A DNA stretch of 64,000 bases from Methylorubrum zatmanii (GCF_014845115.1 NZ_NKUI01000011.1:1-64000), one strand, 5' to 3'; shown: positions 17,373 through 26,391, counted from the stretch's first letter. Notes: a model not told the origin generated them from the sequence alone. Program-made: numbers and translations.

Positions 17373-17951
17373 ATGTGGGAGAGCGTCTTCCGGGAACTGC
17401 GCCCGGGTCTCGCATCGAGCGAGGCCGACCTCGCTCGCGCCGAGGCCGAACTCGGCTTCGCCCTTCCGGCCAGCTATCGCAGCTTCGCCCAGAGCTGCGG
17501 CGCCGGGCGGATCGGCGGGCATCTGCGCATCTTCACGCCTGTTCCGGTGGAGGCGGCGGATCTGAGCCCCCGCGCCCATCTGATCGCCCACGGCATCGCC
17601 CTGGCCCTGGACGGGCTGCGGGACGAGAACAGCGACGAGCCGCACCGCTTCACCATCGAGGGCGACGCCGATGCCGGCCTGATGGAGCGCGCCTGCTTCT
17701 TTGGGCAGACCGAGCGCGGCGATTTCCTGTTCTTCGACGTCACGCCGGGATTTCCCGAATACGACATCTGGGTGCTCTGCGCCGATCTGGAGACGGTGCA
17801 TTTCGGCGGGGCCGACCTGCCCGCCTTCTTGCGCGGCGTCCAGGGTCTGGAGATCCTCCACATCCTCGGCGAGGGCGAAGGCCCCCTGCCCGCCACTTTC
17901 GAAGGCGACGACGCGGCCGCCCTGGAGCGACTGGGAGCGACCGCATCGTGA
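17373..17951 (+). CDS. SMI1/KNR4 (SUKH-1) domain protein
   Basis: A 192-residue cytoplasmic protein, starting at the ATG preceded by GGAGGACAGG. The SUKH-1 core is recognisable: an N-terminal [21 protein letters not shown] helix-loop, [10 protein letters not shown], and the later [21 protein letters not shown] strand block. In bacteria SUKH proteins are often immunity factors for polymorphic or contact-dependent toxins, though many are of unknown role. No toxin gene is nearby. It overlaps ruvX by four bases (GTGA), so the two are translated together, which argues for a housekeeping or regulatory role here. Confidence 0.8.
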   Translation: MWESVFRELRPGLASSEADLARAEAELGFALPASYRSFAQSCGAGRIGGHLRIFTPVPVEAADLSPRAHLIAHGIALALDGLRDENSDEPHRFTIEGDADAGLMERACFFGQTERGDFLFFDVTPGFPEYDIWVLCADLETVHFGGADLPAFLRGVQGLEILHILGEGEGPLPATFEGDDAAALERLGATAS

Positions 17952-18442
17952 ACCGGGACGAGATCGCGGCCTTCGCCGAAGCGTCGCGCGGGGCGCCGCG
18001 CCTGATCGGGCTCGATCTCGGCACCAAGACCATCGGGCTCGCCCTGTCCGATGTCGGCCGTCAGATCGCCTCCCCCCTGGAGACGATCCGCCGGGTGAAG
18101 TTCACGCCCGACGCCCAGCGGATCGTCACCCTCTGCGCCGCCCATGCCGTCGGCGGCCTCGTCATCGGCCTGCCCCTCAACATGGACGGCTCGGAAGGGC
18201 CGCGGGCACAATCGAGCCGCAGCTTCGCCCGCAACCTCAAGCCGCTGCTGCCCCTGCCGGTGCTGTTCTTCGACGAGCGCCTCTCCACCGCCGCCGTCAC
18301 CCGGACCCTGCTGGAGGCGGATGCCTCGCGGGCAAGGCGTGGCGAACTCGTGGACAAGCTCGCCGCCGCCTACATCCTGCAGAGCTGCCTCGACGTGATG
18401 GGCGGCCTCTACGACGAGGCGGCGGAGGCGGACGAGCTTTAG
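17948..18442 (+). CDS. ruvX: RuvX/YqgF-family pre-16S rRNA nuclease
   Basis: RNase H-fold protein of 164 residues implicated in maturation of 16S rRNA 5' ends and formerly called a Holliday-junction resolvase homologue. It starts at GTG 17948, overlapping the SUKH stop. Motifs are [16 protein letters not shown] (first catalytic Asp), [29 protein letters not shown] (catalytic Glu/Arg region) and [11 protein letters not shown] near the C-terminus. Its TAG stop overlaps the TAA of the convergent DJ-1/PfpI gene, so the two genes share four bases. Confidence 0.95.
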   Translation: MNRDEIAAFAEASRGAPRLIGLDLGTKTIGLALSDVGRQIASPLETIRRVKFTPDAQRIVTLCAAHAVGGLVIGLPLNMDGSEGPRAQSSRSFARNLKPLLPLPVLFFDERLSTAAVTRTLLEADASRARRGELVDKLAAAYILQSCLDVMGGLYDEAAEADEL

Positions 18443-19125
18443 GCTTCCCCGGTCGAGGGGGTGAGCCGCGCCACGATGGCCTCGCGCTCCCGGCGGGCCG
18501 CCGACAGGCGCTCGCGGGCCGCTGCCGTGATGGCGGGGCCGGCGGTGTCCGGGCGCCCGGCCGAGAAGGGCGGGGTCGGGGCATATTCCTGCTGCAGCTG
18601 GATCGTTCGGGCGGTCGCCTCGTCGGCGAGTTCGGCGGCGAGGGTCAGGCCGAAATCGATGCCTGCGGTCACGCCGCCCCCGGTGATCAGGTTGCCGTCG
18701 CGCACCACGCGCTCCTGCACCGGCACGGCGCCGAAGGCGGCAAGCAGGTCGTGCGCGGCCCAATGCGTCGTGGCGCGCCGGCCCCGCAGCAACCCCGCAG
18801 CGCCGAGCACCAGGGCGCCGGTGCAGACGGAGGTGACGTAGCGGGCGCCCGCCGCCTGCCGGCGGAGGAAGTCGAGGGTCTCGGCATCCTCCAGCAGCGG
18901 ATTCACGCCCGAGCCGCCCGGCACGCAGATCACGTCGAGCGCCGGACACGCGGTGAAGGTGATCGTCGGCGTGAGCACGAGGCCGGTGGTGCTCGCGACC
19001 GGCGCGAGCGTTTTCGCGACGAGATGGACGCGGGCGCCCGGCACCATGGCCAGCACCTCGTAGGGGCCGGTCAGGTCGAGCTGCTGGACCTGCGGGAAGA
19101 CGAGAAAGCCGATCTCGATGGTCAT
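18439..19125 (-). CDS. DJ-1/PfpI family protein, isonitrile hydratase-like
   Basis: Cytoplasmic glutamine-amidotransferase-like protein of 228 residues. The nucleophile elbow is [16 protein letters not shown], with its Cys at about residue 100. Other family features are [20 protein letters not shown] at the start and [12 protein letters not shown]. The later [19 protein letters not shown] block matches the GlxA/InhA branch, which includes isonitrile hydratase and the N-terminal part of AraC-type regulators; no helix-turn-helix is attached here. The start ATG at 19125 begins the beta strand directly. Function is uncertain: isonitrile hydratase, glyoxalase-like or chaperone activity are all possible. 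Confidence 0.85.
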   Translation of the reverse strand: MTIEIGFLVFPQVQQLDLTGPYEVLAMVPGARVHLVAKTLAPVASTTGLVLTPTITFTACPALDVICVPGGSGVNPLLEDAETLDFLRRQAAGARYVTSVCTGALVLGAAGLLRGRRATTHWAAHDLLAAFGAVPVQERVVRDGNLITGGGVTAGIDFGLTLAAELADEATARTIQLQQEYAPTPPFSAGRPDTAGPAITAAARERLSAARREREAIVARLTPSTGEA

Positions 19126-19197
19126 GGGCGTCTGATCCTGCACGCGTCGACCAGAAGACATAATCGACAAGAACAATCTCGCGGAGACCCCTTCTCT

Positions 19198-19325
19198 CCC
19201 CCTGCGCCCTCGTCCTGAGGTGTGACCGAAGGGAGCCTCGAAGGAGGGCTCGAGGAAGCACGAGAGATCTGGATCCCTCCGTCGAAGCCACCCACGCGGC
19301 ATCTCAGGATGAGGACGCGAGGGGG
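19198..19325. repeat. Imperfect inverted-repeat element
   Basis: Arms of about 24 bases (19198-19221 and 19302-19325) are near-perfect reverse complements built around GTCCTGAGG/CTCAGGATGAG. The spacer of about 80 bases holds AGCCTCGAAGGAGGGCTCGA. Layout and words (TCCTGAGGTG, CCTCGAAG) match the dispersed palindromic elements common in Hyphomicrobiales intergenic regions, and the element at 30375-30513 belongs to the same style. It lies between two leftward genes and would fold into a long hairpin in RNA. Confidence 0.7.
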
Positions 19326-19348
19326 ATGAACCCCCTTAAACGGACGCC

Positions 19349-20203
19349 TTAGTCGGCGCTCGCCTCCGCCACGGTGACCGGCGCGGCGGCGGCCCCGTCG
19401 AGCACGGTCTCCTGGGCGGCCTCGGCGAGCAGGGCGTAGCCGCCATCGGCCATGTGCAGGCCGTCGCTCGCGAACAATTCGGTGTGGGTCAGCCGCCCCT
19501 GCCCGATCCAGTCGCGCATCAGGTCGGAGCGGCGGATCACCGCGACCCCGAGATCGGCGCCGAGGCTGCGCACCGCGTCGCGGAACCGTTCGGCGCCGGG
19601 CGTGGCGTCGAGGGCCGGGCACCATTGCGGCTCCATCAGCACCACGTCGATGCCCGCCGCCCGGATGCGCTCCAGGGCCGCCTCGGTCGCCTCGCGGAAA
19701 TGGTCGAGGGAGACGCCGCGCAGGGCGTCGTTGCTGCCGGTCTGCCAGATCACGAGGTCGGGGCCGGGAGCGATCACGTCCCGGTCGAGACGGGCCAGCA
19801 TCTCGTCGACCGCCTCGCCGCCGATGCCGCGATTGGCCACCGTGATCCGGCCGGCGAGGCGCGGCAGGGCGCGCCGCAGATTGGCTTCGAGGCGGGCGGG
19901 ATAGCTGGCGGCCGGCGCGCTGGCGCCGATCCCCTCCGTTGAGGAGGAGCCGAAGGCGACGATCCGCAACGGCCCGCCGAGGGCGATCTTCTGCGCGACA
20001 TGCGGGAGGCCGGCCGGTGCCGCATCCTCGAACAGGCCGAGATCGAAGTCGATGTCGAGGCTGCGCGGCAGCAGGTCGGCATAGGCCAGCACGGCGGTGG
20101 AGGTCAGGCTGAGACCCAGGATCAGCCCGAAAGCGCCGGCCCAGCGCCGCGGACTTCCCCTGAACAGCGCCCGCGCCCGAGCAAGATGGAGAAGCCGCGC
20201 CAC
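19349..20203 (-). CDS. SGNH/GDSL-type hydrolase (esterase)
   Basis: Secreted or membrane-anchored esterase-like protein. The frame is open from 20413, but residues before about 20203 look non-coding. The GTG at 20203 gives a basic start, one membrane/signal segment (AGAFGLILGLSLTSTAVLAYA) and about 284 residues. SGNH blocks are present: IVAFGSSSTEGIG (nucleophilic Ser), IGGEAVDEM (Gly), WQTGSNDA (Asn) and DGLHMADGGY (Asp and His). The likely location is periplasmic, acting on an acyl or acetyl ester such as a glycan acetyl group or lysophospholipid. The start site is uncertain. Confidence 0.8.
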   Translation of the reverse strand: MARLLHLARARALFRGSPRRWAGAFGLILGLSLTSTAVLAYADLLPRSLDIDFDLGLFEDAAPAGLPHVAQKIALGGPLRIVAFGSSSTEGIGASAPAASYPARLEANLRRALPRLAGRITVANRGIGGEAVDEMLARLDRDVIAPGPDLVIWQTGSNDALRGVSLDHFREATEAALERIRAAGIDVVLMEPQWCPALDATPGAERFRDAVRSLGADLGVAVIRRSDLMRDWIGQGRLTHTELFASDGLHMADGGYALLAEAAQETVLDGAAAAPVTVAEASAD

Positions 20204-20409
20204 TGTTTCCGTGCCCCCGCCCGCGCCGCCTGTCTTGAAGCTGATCGCGGCATTGCCAGCATCGACCCACTTTATCGAAGTCGATGCCGAATGGCGGCCC
20301 CATAATCGTGATTCGCAGCTCTCGCAATGGAGATTGCTTGATTGAACCTTAATGACATCGACAGCGGGAGGAGAAGGTCCGGCCAGTGGTTCGGTCGGGA
20401 GAGAGCAGG

Positions 20410-21615
20410 TCACGGCGAACGGATCAGTGAAACCGTCCCGCTGCCGTGGCGCTCGATACAGCCGTCGAGTTCGAGTTCGAGCAGCGTGGTCTGGACGATC
20501 CGCACCGGAAGACCCGTGGAGCGGGCGAGCTCGTCGGTCCGCACCGGCGTCGGACTCAGAGCCGCGATCAACCGGGCGCGGTCGTCCTGAGCCTTGGCCG
20601 CATCGTCCTCCCCTGCATCGTCCCGCTCGAACGCCTCGAAGAGGGGAGCCGGCGCGGCCGGTGTCGTCCCGTCGAAGTCGATCTCGTCCCAGTAGTCGGA
20701 CGTCCCGGCCCGCTCCGGCCGGTCGCTCATTCCGCCCATCGATGACCCGCCGTGCTCGATCAGGGGATCGAGCACGGAGAGGATGTGCGCGACGTCGGAC
20801 ACCAGCGTCGCGCCCTGGCGGATCAGGTCGTTGGTGCCCTCCGCCCGCGGATCGAGGGGCGAGCCCGGCACGGCGAAGACCTCGCGGCCCTGTTCGAGGG
20901 CGAAGCGCGCGGTGATGAGCGAGCCGGAGCGGCGCGCCGCTTCGATCACCACCGTACCGAGGCTGAGGCCTGAGATGATGCGGTTGCGCCGGGGGAAGTC
21001 GCGCCCGCGCGGAACCCAGCCCATCGGCATCTCGGCGACCACCGCCCCGCCTGCGCCGACGATCTCCTCGACGAGGCCGGCATGGCTCTCGGGATAGATG
21101 CGATCCTGCCCGCCCGCGAGCACCGCCACCGTGCCGGTGGCGAGGGAGGCCTTGTGGGCGCGGGCATCGATGCCGCGGGCGAGGCCCGAGACGACGACCA
21201 GCCCGGCCTCGCCGAGGCCGCGGGTCAGCCGCTCGGTGAAGGCGAGGCCCGCCGTCGAGGCATTGCGCGAGCCGACCATCGCCACCGACGGCTTGAGGAG
21301 GAGGGCCGGATCGCCGCGCACGGCGATCAGCGGCGGTGCCGTGTCGGTGGCATGCAGCGCCTTCGGGTAGGCCGCCTCGCCCATGGCGAGGAAGCGCACG
21401 CCGAGACGGGCGGCGGCGGCGATCTCGCGCTCGGCCTCAGCCGCCGTGGGCGGCAGCGCGCGCTTGCCCGCCCGCTTCGTCAGATCCGGCAGGGCATCGA
21501 GCGCGGCGGCCGCGCTGCCGAAGCGGTTGATGAGGCCGCGGAAGGTGCGGGGGCCGACGCCCTCCGTCCGGATCAGGCGCAGCCAGTCGAGGCGCTGCGC
21601 GTCGGTGAGTTGCAT
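20410..21615 (-). CDS. dprA: DNA-processing protein DprA
   Basis: Binds incoming single-stranded DNA and loads RecA during natural transformation. It is 401 residues. A SAM/HhH-like N-terminal region (LDWLRLIRTEGVGPRTF) is followed by the Rossmann-like DprA core with VAMVGSRNAST, VVSGLARGIDARAHKASL, FPRRNRIISGLS and GSLITARFALEQGREVFAVPG. A C-terminal winged helix follows (VRTDELARSTGLPVRIVQTT). ATG 21615 gives the canonical start. It is the last gene of the pyrB-pyrC'-plsY-dprA run, 31 bases after plsY. Presence alone does not show natural competence. Confidence 0.95.
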   Translation of the reverse strand: MQLTDAQRLDWLRLIRTEGVGPRTFRGLINRFGSAAAALDALPDLTKRAGKRALPPTAAEAEREIAAAARLGVRFLAMGEAAYPKALHATDTAPPLIAVRGDPALLLKPSVAMVGSRNASTAGLAFTERLTRGLGEAGLVVVSGLARGIDARAHKASLATGTVAVLAGGQDRIYPESHAGLVEEIVGAGGAVVAEMPMGWVPRGRDFPRRNRIISGLSLGTVVIEAARRSGSLITARFALEQGREVFAVPGSPLDPRAEGTNDLIRQGATLVSDVAHILSVLDPLIEHGGSSMGGMSDRPERAGTSDYWDEIDFDGTTPAAPAPLFEAFERDDAGEDDAAKAQDDRARLIAALSPTPVRTDELARSTGLPVRIVQTTLLELELDGCIERHGSGTVSLIRSP

Positions 21616-21646
21616 GGATCCCCCTCCGCTCGGGCGGGGGCCGCTC

Positions 21647-22255
21647 TCAGCCCTTCTGCCCGATCCGCCCCTCGGTGCCGGCGGCGAGTCGGCGGATGTT
21701 CGGAGCGTGCTTCCACCATAGCAGCGCCGCGAGCACGAGGAACAGCACTGCAACGTGGCCGTGTCCCAGCGCCCACAGCACGACGGGCGTCGCGGCGGAG
21801 GCCGCCAGCGCGGCGAGGGAGGAATATTTCAGCGCGAAGGCGAGCCCGAGCCAGATCGCGGCGAAGGCCAGCAGCGTGAGCGGGCTCAGGGCCAGCAGCA
21901 CGCCGATGAAGGTCGCCACGCCCTTGCCGCCCTTGAAGCCGAGCCAGACCGGAAAGAGGTGGCCGAGGAAGGCACCGAGTCCGGCGGTCAGCGCCGGCCC
22001 CTCCCCCCAATGTCCGGCAACCAGCACCGGGAGCGTGCCCTTGAGCGCGTCGCAGAGCAGGGTGGCGGCGGCCAACCCCTTGCGGCCGGTGCGCAGGACG
22101 TTGGTCGCGCCAATGTTGCCCGATCCGATCGCCCGCACGTCGCCGAGGCCGGCGAAGCGGGTGAGGATCAGCCCGAACGGGATCGCGCCGCTGGCATAGC
22201 CGAGGACGAGGGCGGTGATCAGCACCGGCCAGCCGGCATCGAGAAGCGAGGTCAT
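21647..22255 (-). CDS. plsY: Acyl-phosphate:glycerol-3-phosphate acyltransferase PlsY
   Basis: Integral membrane enzyme of 202 residues making lysophosphatidic acid from acyl-phosphate and glycerol-3-phosphate, the first step of phospholipid synthesis. It has five hydrophobic segments. Conserved motifs are [14 protein letters not shown] (phosphate loop), [18 protein letters not shown] and SSLAAL near the C-terminus. The start ATG overlaps the pyrC' stop by four bases. The acyl-phosphate supplier plsX is not in this window. Confidence 0.95.
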   Translation of the reverse strand: MTSLLDAGWPVLITALVLGYASGAIPFGLILTRFAGLGDVRAIGSGNIGATNVLRTGRKGLAAATLLCDALKGTLPVLVAGHWGEGPALTAGLGAFLGHLFPVWLGFKGGKGVATFIGVLLALSPLTLLAFAAIWLGLAFALKYSSLAALAASAATPVVLWALGHGHVAVLFLVLAALLWWKHAPNIRRLAAGTEGRIGQKG

Positions 22256-23553
22256 GCGGCGGCCGCGAACAGGTCCGAGCGGTGGACGACCCGGCCGGCC
22301 ACCAGCGTCAGCACCGCCGCGCCCTGCAGCCGCGCCTCGTCGAAGGGCGAGTTCTTGGAGCGCGACTTCAGCTGACGCTTGTCGAGCAGGTAGGGCAGAT
22401 CGAGGTCGATCAGGACGAGATCGGCCGGCGCCCCCTTCTCCAGGCGGCCCGCCTCGCGGCCGAGCAGCCGTGCGGGGTTGGCGGAGAGGGCCTTCAGCAG
22501 GGTCGTGAGGGTCACGTCGCCGGTATGCAGCAGGCGAAGGCTGGCGCCGAGCAGGGTCTCGATGCCGAGGGCCCCGTCCGCCGCCTCGGCGAAGGGCAGG
22601 CGCTTGGTCTCGACATCCTGCGGGTTGTGGTCGGAGACGATGACGTCGATCACGCCGTCGTTCAGCGCGGCGATCACCGCCTGTCGGTCATCCTCGCGGC
22701 GCAGCGGCGGGGAGAGCTTGCAGAAGGTGCGGTAGTGGCCGATGTCGCCCTCGTTGAGCACGAGGTTGTTCACCGAGACGCCGCAGGTGACGGGCAGGCC
22801 CGCCTCCTTGGCCCGGCGCACGATCTCGACGGAATCGGCGGTGGAGATCATGGCCGCGTGGTAGCGCCCGCCGGTGAGGCGCACGAGGCGGATGTCGCGC
22901 TCCAGCATGATCGTCTCGGCCTCGCGGGGAATGCCCATCAGCCCGAGGCGGGAGGCCATCTCGCCCTCGTTCATCACCCCTTCCGCCGCCAGCTCCGGCT
23001 CCTCGACATGCTGCATCAGCAGCGCGCCGAAATCGCGGGCATAGGTGAGCGCCCGGCGCATCACCTGGGCATTGGTGACGGCCTTGAGCCCGTCGGTGAA
23101 GGCGACCGCCCCGGCCTCGGTGAGCAGGCCGAACTCGGTCATCTCGCGGCCGGCGAGGCCCTTGGTGATGGCGGCGGCCGGCAGCACGTTGACGCTCGCG
23201 GTGTCGCGGGCACGGCGCAGGACGAAATCGACGATGGCCGGCCCGTCGATCACCGGGTTGGTGTCGGGCATGCAGACCAGGGTGGTCACGCCGCCCGCCG
23301 CCGCCGCTGCACTGGCCGAGGCCAGGGTCTCCCGGTGCTCGGCGCCCGGCTCGCCGACGAAGGCGCGCAGGTCGATCAGGCCGGGGGCGAGAGTGAGCCC
23401 GCCACAATCCACGGTCTCGCATCCCTCCGGGGCGGCCGGAGCAGCGCCCCAGGCGAGATCGGCGATGCGGCCGTGGCGCACCAGCACGGCGCCGGGGCCT
23501 TCGCGGCCGGAGGCCGAGTCGAGAAGGTGGGCGTTGGAGAGAAGAAGGCTCAC
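22252..23553 (-). CDS. Dihydroorotase-like protein PyrC' (predicted inactive)
   Basis: A 433-residue amidohydrolase-fold protein of the type I dihydroorotase family, encoded just downstream of pyrB. Metal ligands are missing. The usual DxHxH after APGL is replaced by [12 protein letters not shown]; the second His of the HxxH-ST block is lost (YHAAMIST); and the SDDG motif is reduced to FTDG. The IVSDHNPQ Asp and one His (QHVEEPE) remain. Such proteins, called PyrC' in Pseudomonas, act as non-catalytic partners that stabilise aspartate transcarbamoylase; I infer the same here. An active PyrC should lie elsewhere. Its start overlaps the small Cys-rich gene and its stop overlaps plsY, four bases each. 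Confidence 0.85.
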   Translation of the reverse strand: MSLLLSNAHLLDSASGREGPGAVLVRHGRIADLAWGAAPAAPEGCETVDCGGLTLAPGLIDLRAFVGEPGAEHRETLASASAAAAAGGVTTLVCMPDTNPVIDGPAIVDFVLRRARDTASVNVLPAAAITKGLAGREMTEFGLLTEAGAVAFTDGLKAVTNAQVMRRALTYARDFGALLMQHVEEPELAAEGVMNEGEMASRLGLMGIPREAETIMLERDIRLVRLTGGRYHAAMISTADSVEIVRRAKEAGLPVTCGVSVNNLVLNEGDIGHYRTFCKLSPPLRREDDRQAVIAALNDGVIDVIVSDHNPQDVETKRLPFAEAADGALGIETLLGASLRLLHTGDVTLTTLLKALSANPARLLGREAGRLEKGAPADLVLIDLDLPYLLDKRQLKSRSKNSPFDEARLQGAAVLTLVAGRVVHRSDLFAAAA

Positions 23554-23777
23554 GAAAGTCTCTCGCAGGCGTCGGCGGAGAAGGCCCTCTTCTCCTGGAT
23601 GGTCGTTTCACCGAAGAAGCGCCGGGGATTGCCGCACATCCAGCAGGAGCAGACAGCGAGGTGGTCCGCGTGCCGCGCGCGGTCGACCCCGCCGGAGACG
23701 TTGAGGCGCCGCGCCTTCGCCTTCATGCGGATGAGATCGCGACGGCGCCGGGCCCGTTTCGACTCATGTTGCGCCAT
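23550..23777 (-). CDS. Small conserved CxCxxC protein
   Basis: A 75-residue basic protein starting at ATG 23777. The first half is Arg/Lys-rich (SKRARRRRDLIRMKAKARR). The second half holds CSCWMCGNPRRFFGE, a compact CxCxxC set suited to Zn or Fe binding, followed by TIQEKRAF. I recognise this as a widespread small family of unknown function found in many bacteria. The gene sits 43 bases after pyrB and overlaps the pyrC' start by four bases (ATGA), so it is translated with it. A structural zinc-ribbon role is possible. Confidence 0.75.
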   Translation of the reverse strand: MAQHESKRARRRRDLIRMKAKARRLNVSGGVDRARHADHLAVCSCWMCGNPRRFFGETTIQEKRAFSADACERLS

Positions 23778-23820
23778 CGCGATCGGCTCGGCTCTCGGTA
23801 CGGATGCAAGCACCGGAAGG

Positions 23821-24768
23821 CTAACCGTTCGGCAGGTGGGTCGCCAGCGCTTCCAGCACGGCCATGCGCACGGCGACGCCCATCTCGACCTGCTCACGGA
23901 TCAGCGATTGCGCCCCGTCGGCGATCTCCGAGGAGATCTCGACGCCGCGATTCATCGGGCCCGGATGCATCACCAGCGCGTCGGGCTTGGCGAGCGCCAG
24001 CTTGTCGCCGTCGAGGCCGTAATAGCGGAAATACTCCTTCACGCTCGGCACGAAGGAGCCGTTCATGCGCTCGCGCTGGAGCCGCAGCATCATCACGATG
24101 TCGCTGCCCTTCAGGCCCTCGCGCATGTTGGTGAACACCTCGACGCCGAAGCGCTCGATCCCGGTGGGGAGCAGCGTGGAGGGGCCGATCACCCGCACTC
24201 GGGCGCCCAGCGCCTGGAGCAGGATGATGTTGGAGCGGGCGACCCGCGAATGCAGGACGTCGCCGCAGATCGCCACCTGCAACCCCTCGATGCCGCCCTT
24301 GTTGCGCAGGATGGTCAGGGCGTCGAGCAGCGCCTGGGTCGGGTGCTCGTGGGCGCCGTCGCCGGCATTGACCACGGCGCAATCGACCTTGCGCGCCAGG
24401 AGATGCACCGCGCCCGCCGCGTGATGGCGCACCACGATGATGTCGGGCCGCATGGCGTTGAGGGTCGCGGCGGTGTCGATCAGCGTCTCGCCCTTCTTCA
24501 CCGAAGACGAGGCCACCGACATGTTCATCACGTCGGCGCCGAGGCGCTTGCCCGCCAGCTCGAACGAGGATTGCGTCCGGGTCGAGGGCTCGAAGAACAG
24601 GTTGATCTGCGTCCGGCCGCGCAGGGTGGTGCGCTTCTTCTCGACCTGCCGGGACAGGGCGACCGCCGCGTCGGCGCGCGCCAGCAGCGATTCGATGTCG
24701 GGCCGGCTCAGGCCCTCGATGCCGAGCAGGTGCCGGTGCGGGAAGGCAGGTGCGGTCTGAGCGGTCAT
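23821..24768 (-). CDS. pyrB: Aspartate carbamoyltransferase catalytic subunit
   Basis: Catalyses carbamoyl phosphate plus aspartate to carbamoyl aspartate, the committed step of pyrimidine synthesis. It is 315 residues. Visible motifs are the carbamoyl-phosphate loop [19 protein letters not shown], the SSVKKGE loop, [14 protein letters not shown], and [13 protein letters not shown] near the C-terminus. ATG 24768 is the expected start ([13 protein letters not shown] follows). It leads the operon with the small Cys protein and pyrC'. No pyrI-type regulatory subunit is present, consistent with a class A enzyme that uses a dihydroorotase-like partner. Confidence 0.96.
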   Translation of the reverse strand: MTAQTAPAFPHRHLLGIEGLSRPDIESLLARADAAVALSRQVEKKRTTLRGRTQINLFFEPSTRTQSSFELAGKRLGADVMNMSVASSSVKKGETLIDTAATLNAMRPDIIVVRHHAAGAVHLLARKVDCAVVNAGDGAHEHPTQALLDALTILRNKGGIEGLQVAICGDVLHSRVARSNIILLQALGARVRVIGPSTLLPTGIERFGVEVFTNMREGLKGSDIVMMLRLQRERMNGSFVPSVKEYFRYYGLDGDKLALAKPDALVMHPGPMNRGVEISSEIADGAQSLIREQVEMGVAVRMAVLEALATHLPNG

Positions 24769-25066
24769 GCGGCGGTTCTGGCGGCGTGCCAGGGCTATAG
24801 GTGCCCGCGGCCGGCCCGGCAAGGAGCCTCCGGCCCAGCATCGCCCCTCGCGTCGCGCCCTGACGGTCGCGGTGACGGCCGGGGAAGGGGAGGAAGGGGC
24901 CGATCCTGTCGCGGCCAAGAGAATGATTTCGTCCTCGCGAGCCCGTGATCGAGAAAATTTTGAACGATCCCCTGCGGGATCCGTTTGGAAGCACATCCGT
25001 GGGGCTTGAGCTTACCGGGCGCGTCCTCGCGCTCGGCACCTGCCCGGAGAAACCGAAAGGAAGCCC

Positions 25067-25369
25067 ATGAACGCGCGACTTCTTCTCACCGCCGGCGCCC
25101 TCTCGCTCGGTCTCGCCCTGTCCTCGGGTGCTTATGCCCAGGGCATGCAGCCGGGCGGCGGAATGGAGCCCGGCATGGGCGGCCAGATGGGCGGCCAGAT
25201 GCAGCAGGGGGCGATGGGTAACGACATGGGGCAGGAGCAGCGCCCGATGAAGCGCAGCTCCAAGAAGATGAAGAAGCCCATGAAGAGCAAGAAGATGATG
25301 CGCTCGAAGCGCATGAATTCCGGCTCGATGAATTCCGGCGGCATGAATTCCGGCGCCGGCGGGATGTGA
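25067..25369 (+). CDS. Met/Gly/Lys-rich small secreted protein
   Basis: A 100-residue protein with a clear signal peptide (cut near AYAQ) and a mature part of about 76 residues in which roughly one in five residues is Met. The first half is acidic/neutral (GGQMGGQMQQG), the middle is basic (KKMKKPMKSKKMM), and the end repeats a MNSG unit three times. Clustered Met with Lys suggests metal (Cu/Ag) binding or an oxidant sink, but short Met/Lys-repeat secreted proteins of unknown role are common in this group. It stands alone and is followed by a strong terminator. The low-complexity repeats probably vary between strains. Confidence 0.7.
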   Translation: MNARLLLTAGALSLGLALSSGAYAQGMQPGGGMEPGMGGQMGGQMQQGAMGNDMGQEQRPMKRSSKKMKKPMKSKKMMRSKRMNSGSMNSGGMNSGAGGM

Positions 25370-25403
25370 CGTTTTTCTCCGCTCGCCCTGATAGGCAAGC
25401 CTT

Positions 25404-25433
25404 GGCCCGTCCGGTTAAACCGGGCGGGCCTTT
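25404..25433 (+). terminator. Rho-independent terminator
   Basis: The stem GGCCCGTCCGG / CCGGGCGGGCC (one T-G wobble) with loop TTAAA is followed by TTTAT. It lies about 35 bases after the Met-rich protein gene. Confidence 0.85.
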
Positions 25434-25470
25434 ATCGTTGTGGGTCAAGGCTTTCACGCTCCCGTGATCG

Positions 25471-26391
25471 GTGCCGGAGAGGCCGCCGGCCGGGGGCGCA
25501 TCAGGGGAATCGGGCGCCGTGGCCGCAGGATCGACGCTTTCGGGGCCGGACATCGTCGAGACGGTGCGGCGGCGCTGGATGTTCCGCCATCCGCTGGCGA
25601 TCCGGCTGGCGCATTGGCTCAACGTGGTCTGCCTCGCCATCCTGCTGATGAGCGGCCTGCAGATCTTCAACGCGCATCCGGCGCTCTACTGGGGCGCCGC
25701 CTCGACCTTCGACAAACCCTTCGTTGCCATCACCGACGACCAGAAGGATGACGGCACGCCCCGCGGCATCGTCTACGTGGCGGGCCATACCTTCGACACC
25801 ACCGGCGTGCTCGGCCTGTCGAACCTCAACGGCCAGCCGGCGGGACGCGCCTTTCCCTCCTGGGCGACGCTGCCGGCGCATCAGGATCTCGCCACCGGTC
25901 GGCGCTGGCACTTCCTGTTCGCCTGGGCCTTCGTCATCAACGGGCTGATCTACCTGATCTACGGGCTCGGCACCGGCCAGCTTCGCCGCCGCCTGATCCC
26001 GGATGGCGACCAGATGCGCGGCTTCGGTTCCTCGATCCGCGAGCACTTGACCCTTCATTTCCCCGAGGGCGAGGAGGCGAAGCGCTACAACGTGCTGCAG
26101 AAGCTCACCTACCTCATCGTCGTCGCCGTGCTGCTGCCGCTGATGCTGCTGACCGGCCTGTCGATGTCGCCGGGGGTGAACGCCGTGGTGCCGCTGCCCG
26201 AGCTGTTCGGCGGCCGCCAATCGGCCCGCACCGTCCACTTCATCGTCACGAACCTGCTGGTGCTGTTCGTGATCGTCCACGTCCTGCTCGTCCTGCTCTC
26301 CGGCGTGGTCAACAACATGCGCAGCATGATCACCGGCTGGTTCGTGATCGAGCGGCAGAAGCTTCCCGCCGGATCGGGAGAGGTCCGATGA
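25471..26391 (+). CDS. Cytochrome b-type membrane subunit (b561-like)
   Basis: Inner-membrane haem protein of up to 306 residues, with GTG 25471 as start; a GTG at 25519 is a possible shorter start. Hydrophobic segments are at LAHWLNVVCLAILLMSGLQIF, FLFAWAFVINGLIYLIYGL, LTYLIVVAVLLPLMLLTGL and HFIVTNLLVLFVIVHVLLVL. Haem-ligand candidates are His in RLAHWLN, WHFLFAW, VHFIVTN and IVHVLL. The periplasmic loop is long. It overlaps the following molybdopterin protein gene by four bases and should pass electrons between the quinone pool and that enzyme, like other cytochrome b partners of YedY/SorA-type proteins. Confidence 0.85.
   Translation: MPERPPAGGASGESGAVAAGSTLSGPDIVETVRRRWMFRHPLAIRLAHWLNVVCLAILLMSGLQIFNAHPALYWGAASTFDKPFVAITDDQKDDGTPRGIVYVAGHTFDTTGVLGLSNLNGQPAGRAFPSWATLPAHQDLATGRRWHFLFAWAFVINGLIYLIYGLGTGQLRRRLIPDGDQMRGFGSSIREHLTLHFPEGEEAKRYNVLQKLTYLIVVAVLLPLMLLTGLSMSPGVNAVVPLPELFGGRQSARTVHFIVTNLLVLFVIVHVLLVLLSGVVNNMRSMITGWFVIERQKLPAGSGEVR

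Noticed and set aside
19204-20413. Extending the SGNH hydrolase to ATG 20413
   Set aside because: The added 70 residues are not signal-like or conserved in character, and the GTG at 20203 places a basic start directly before the membrane segment.
22252-23553. Annotation as an active dihydroorotase
   Set aside because: The HxH and other metal ligands are absent, so a catalytic call is not supported.
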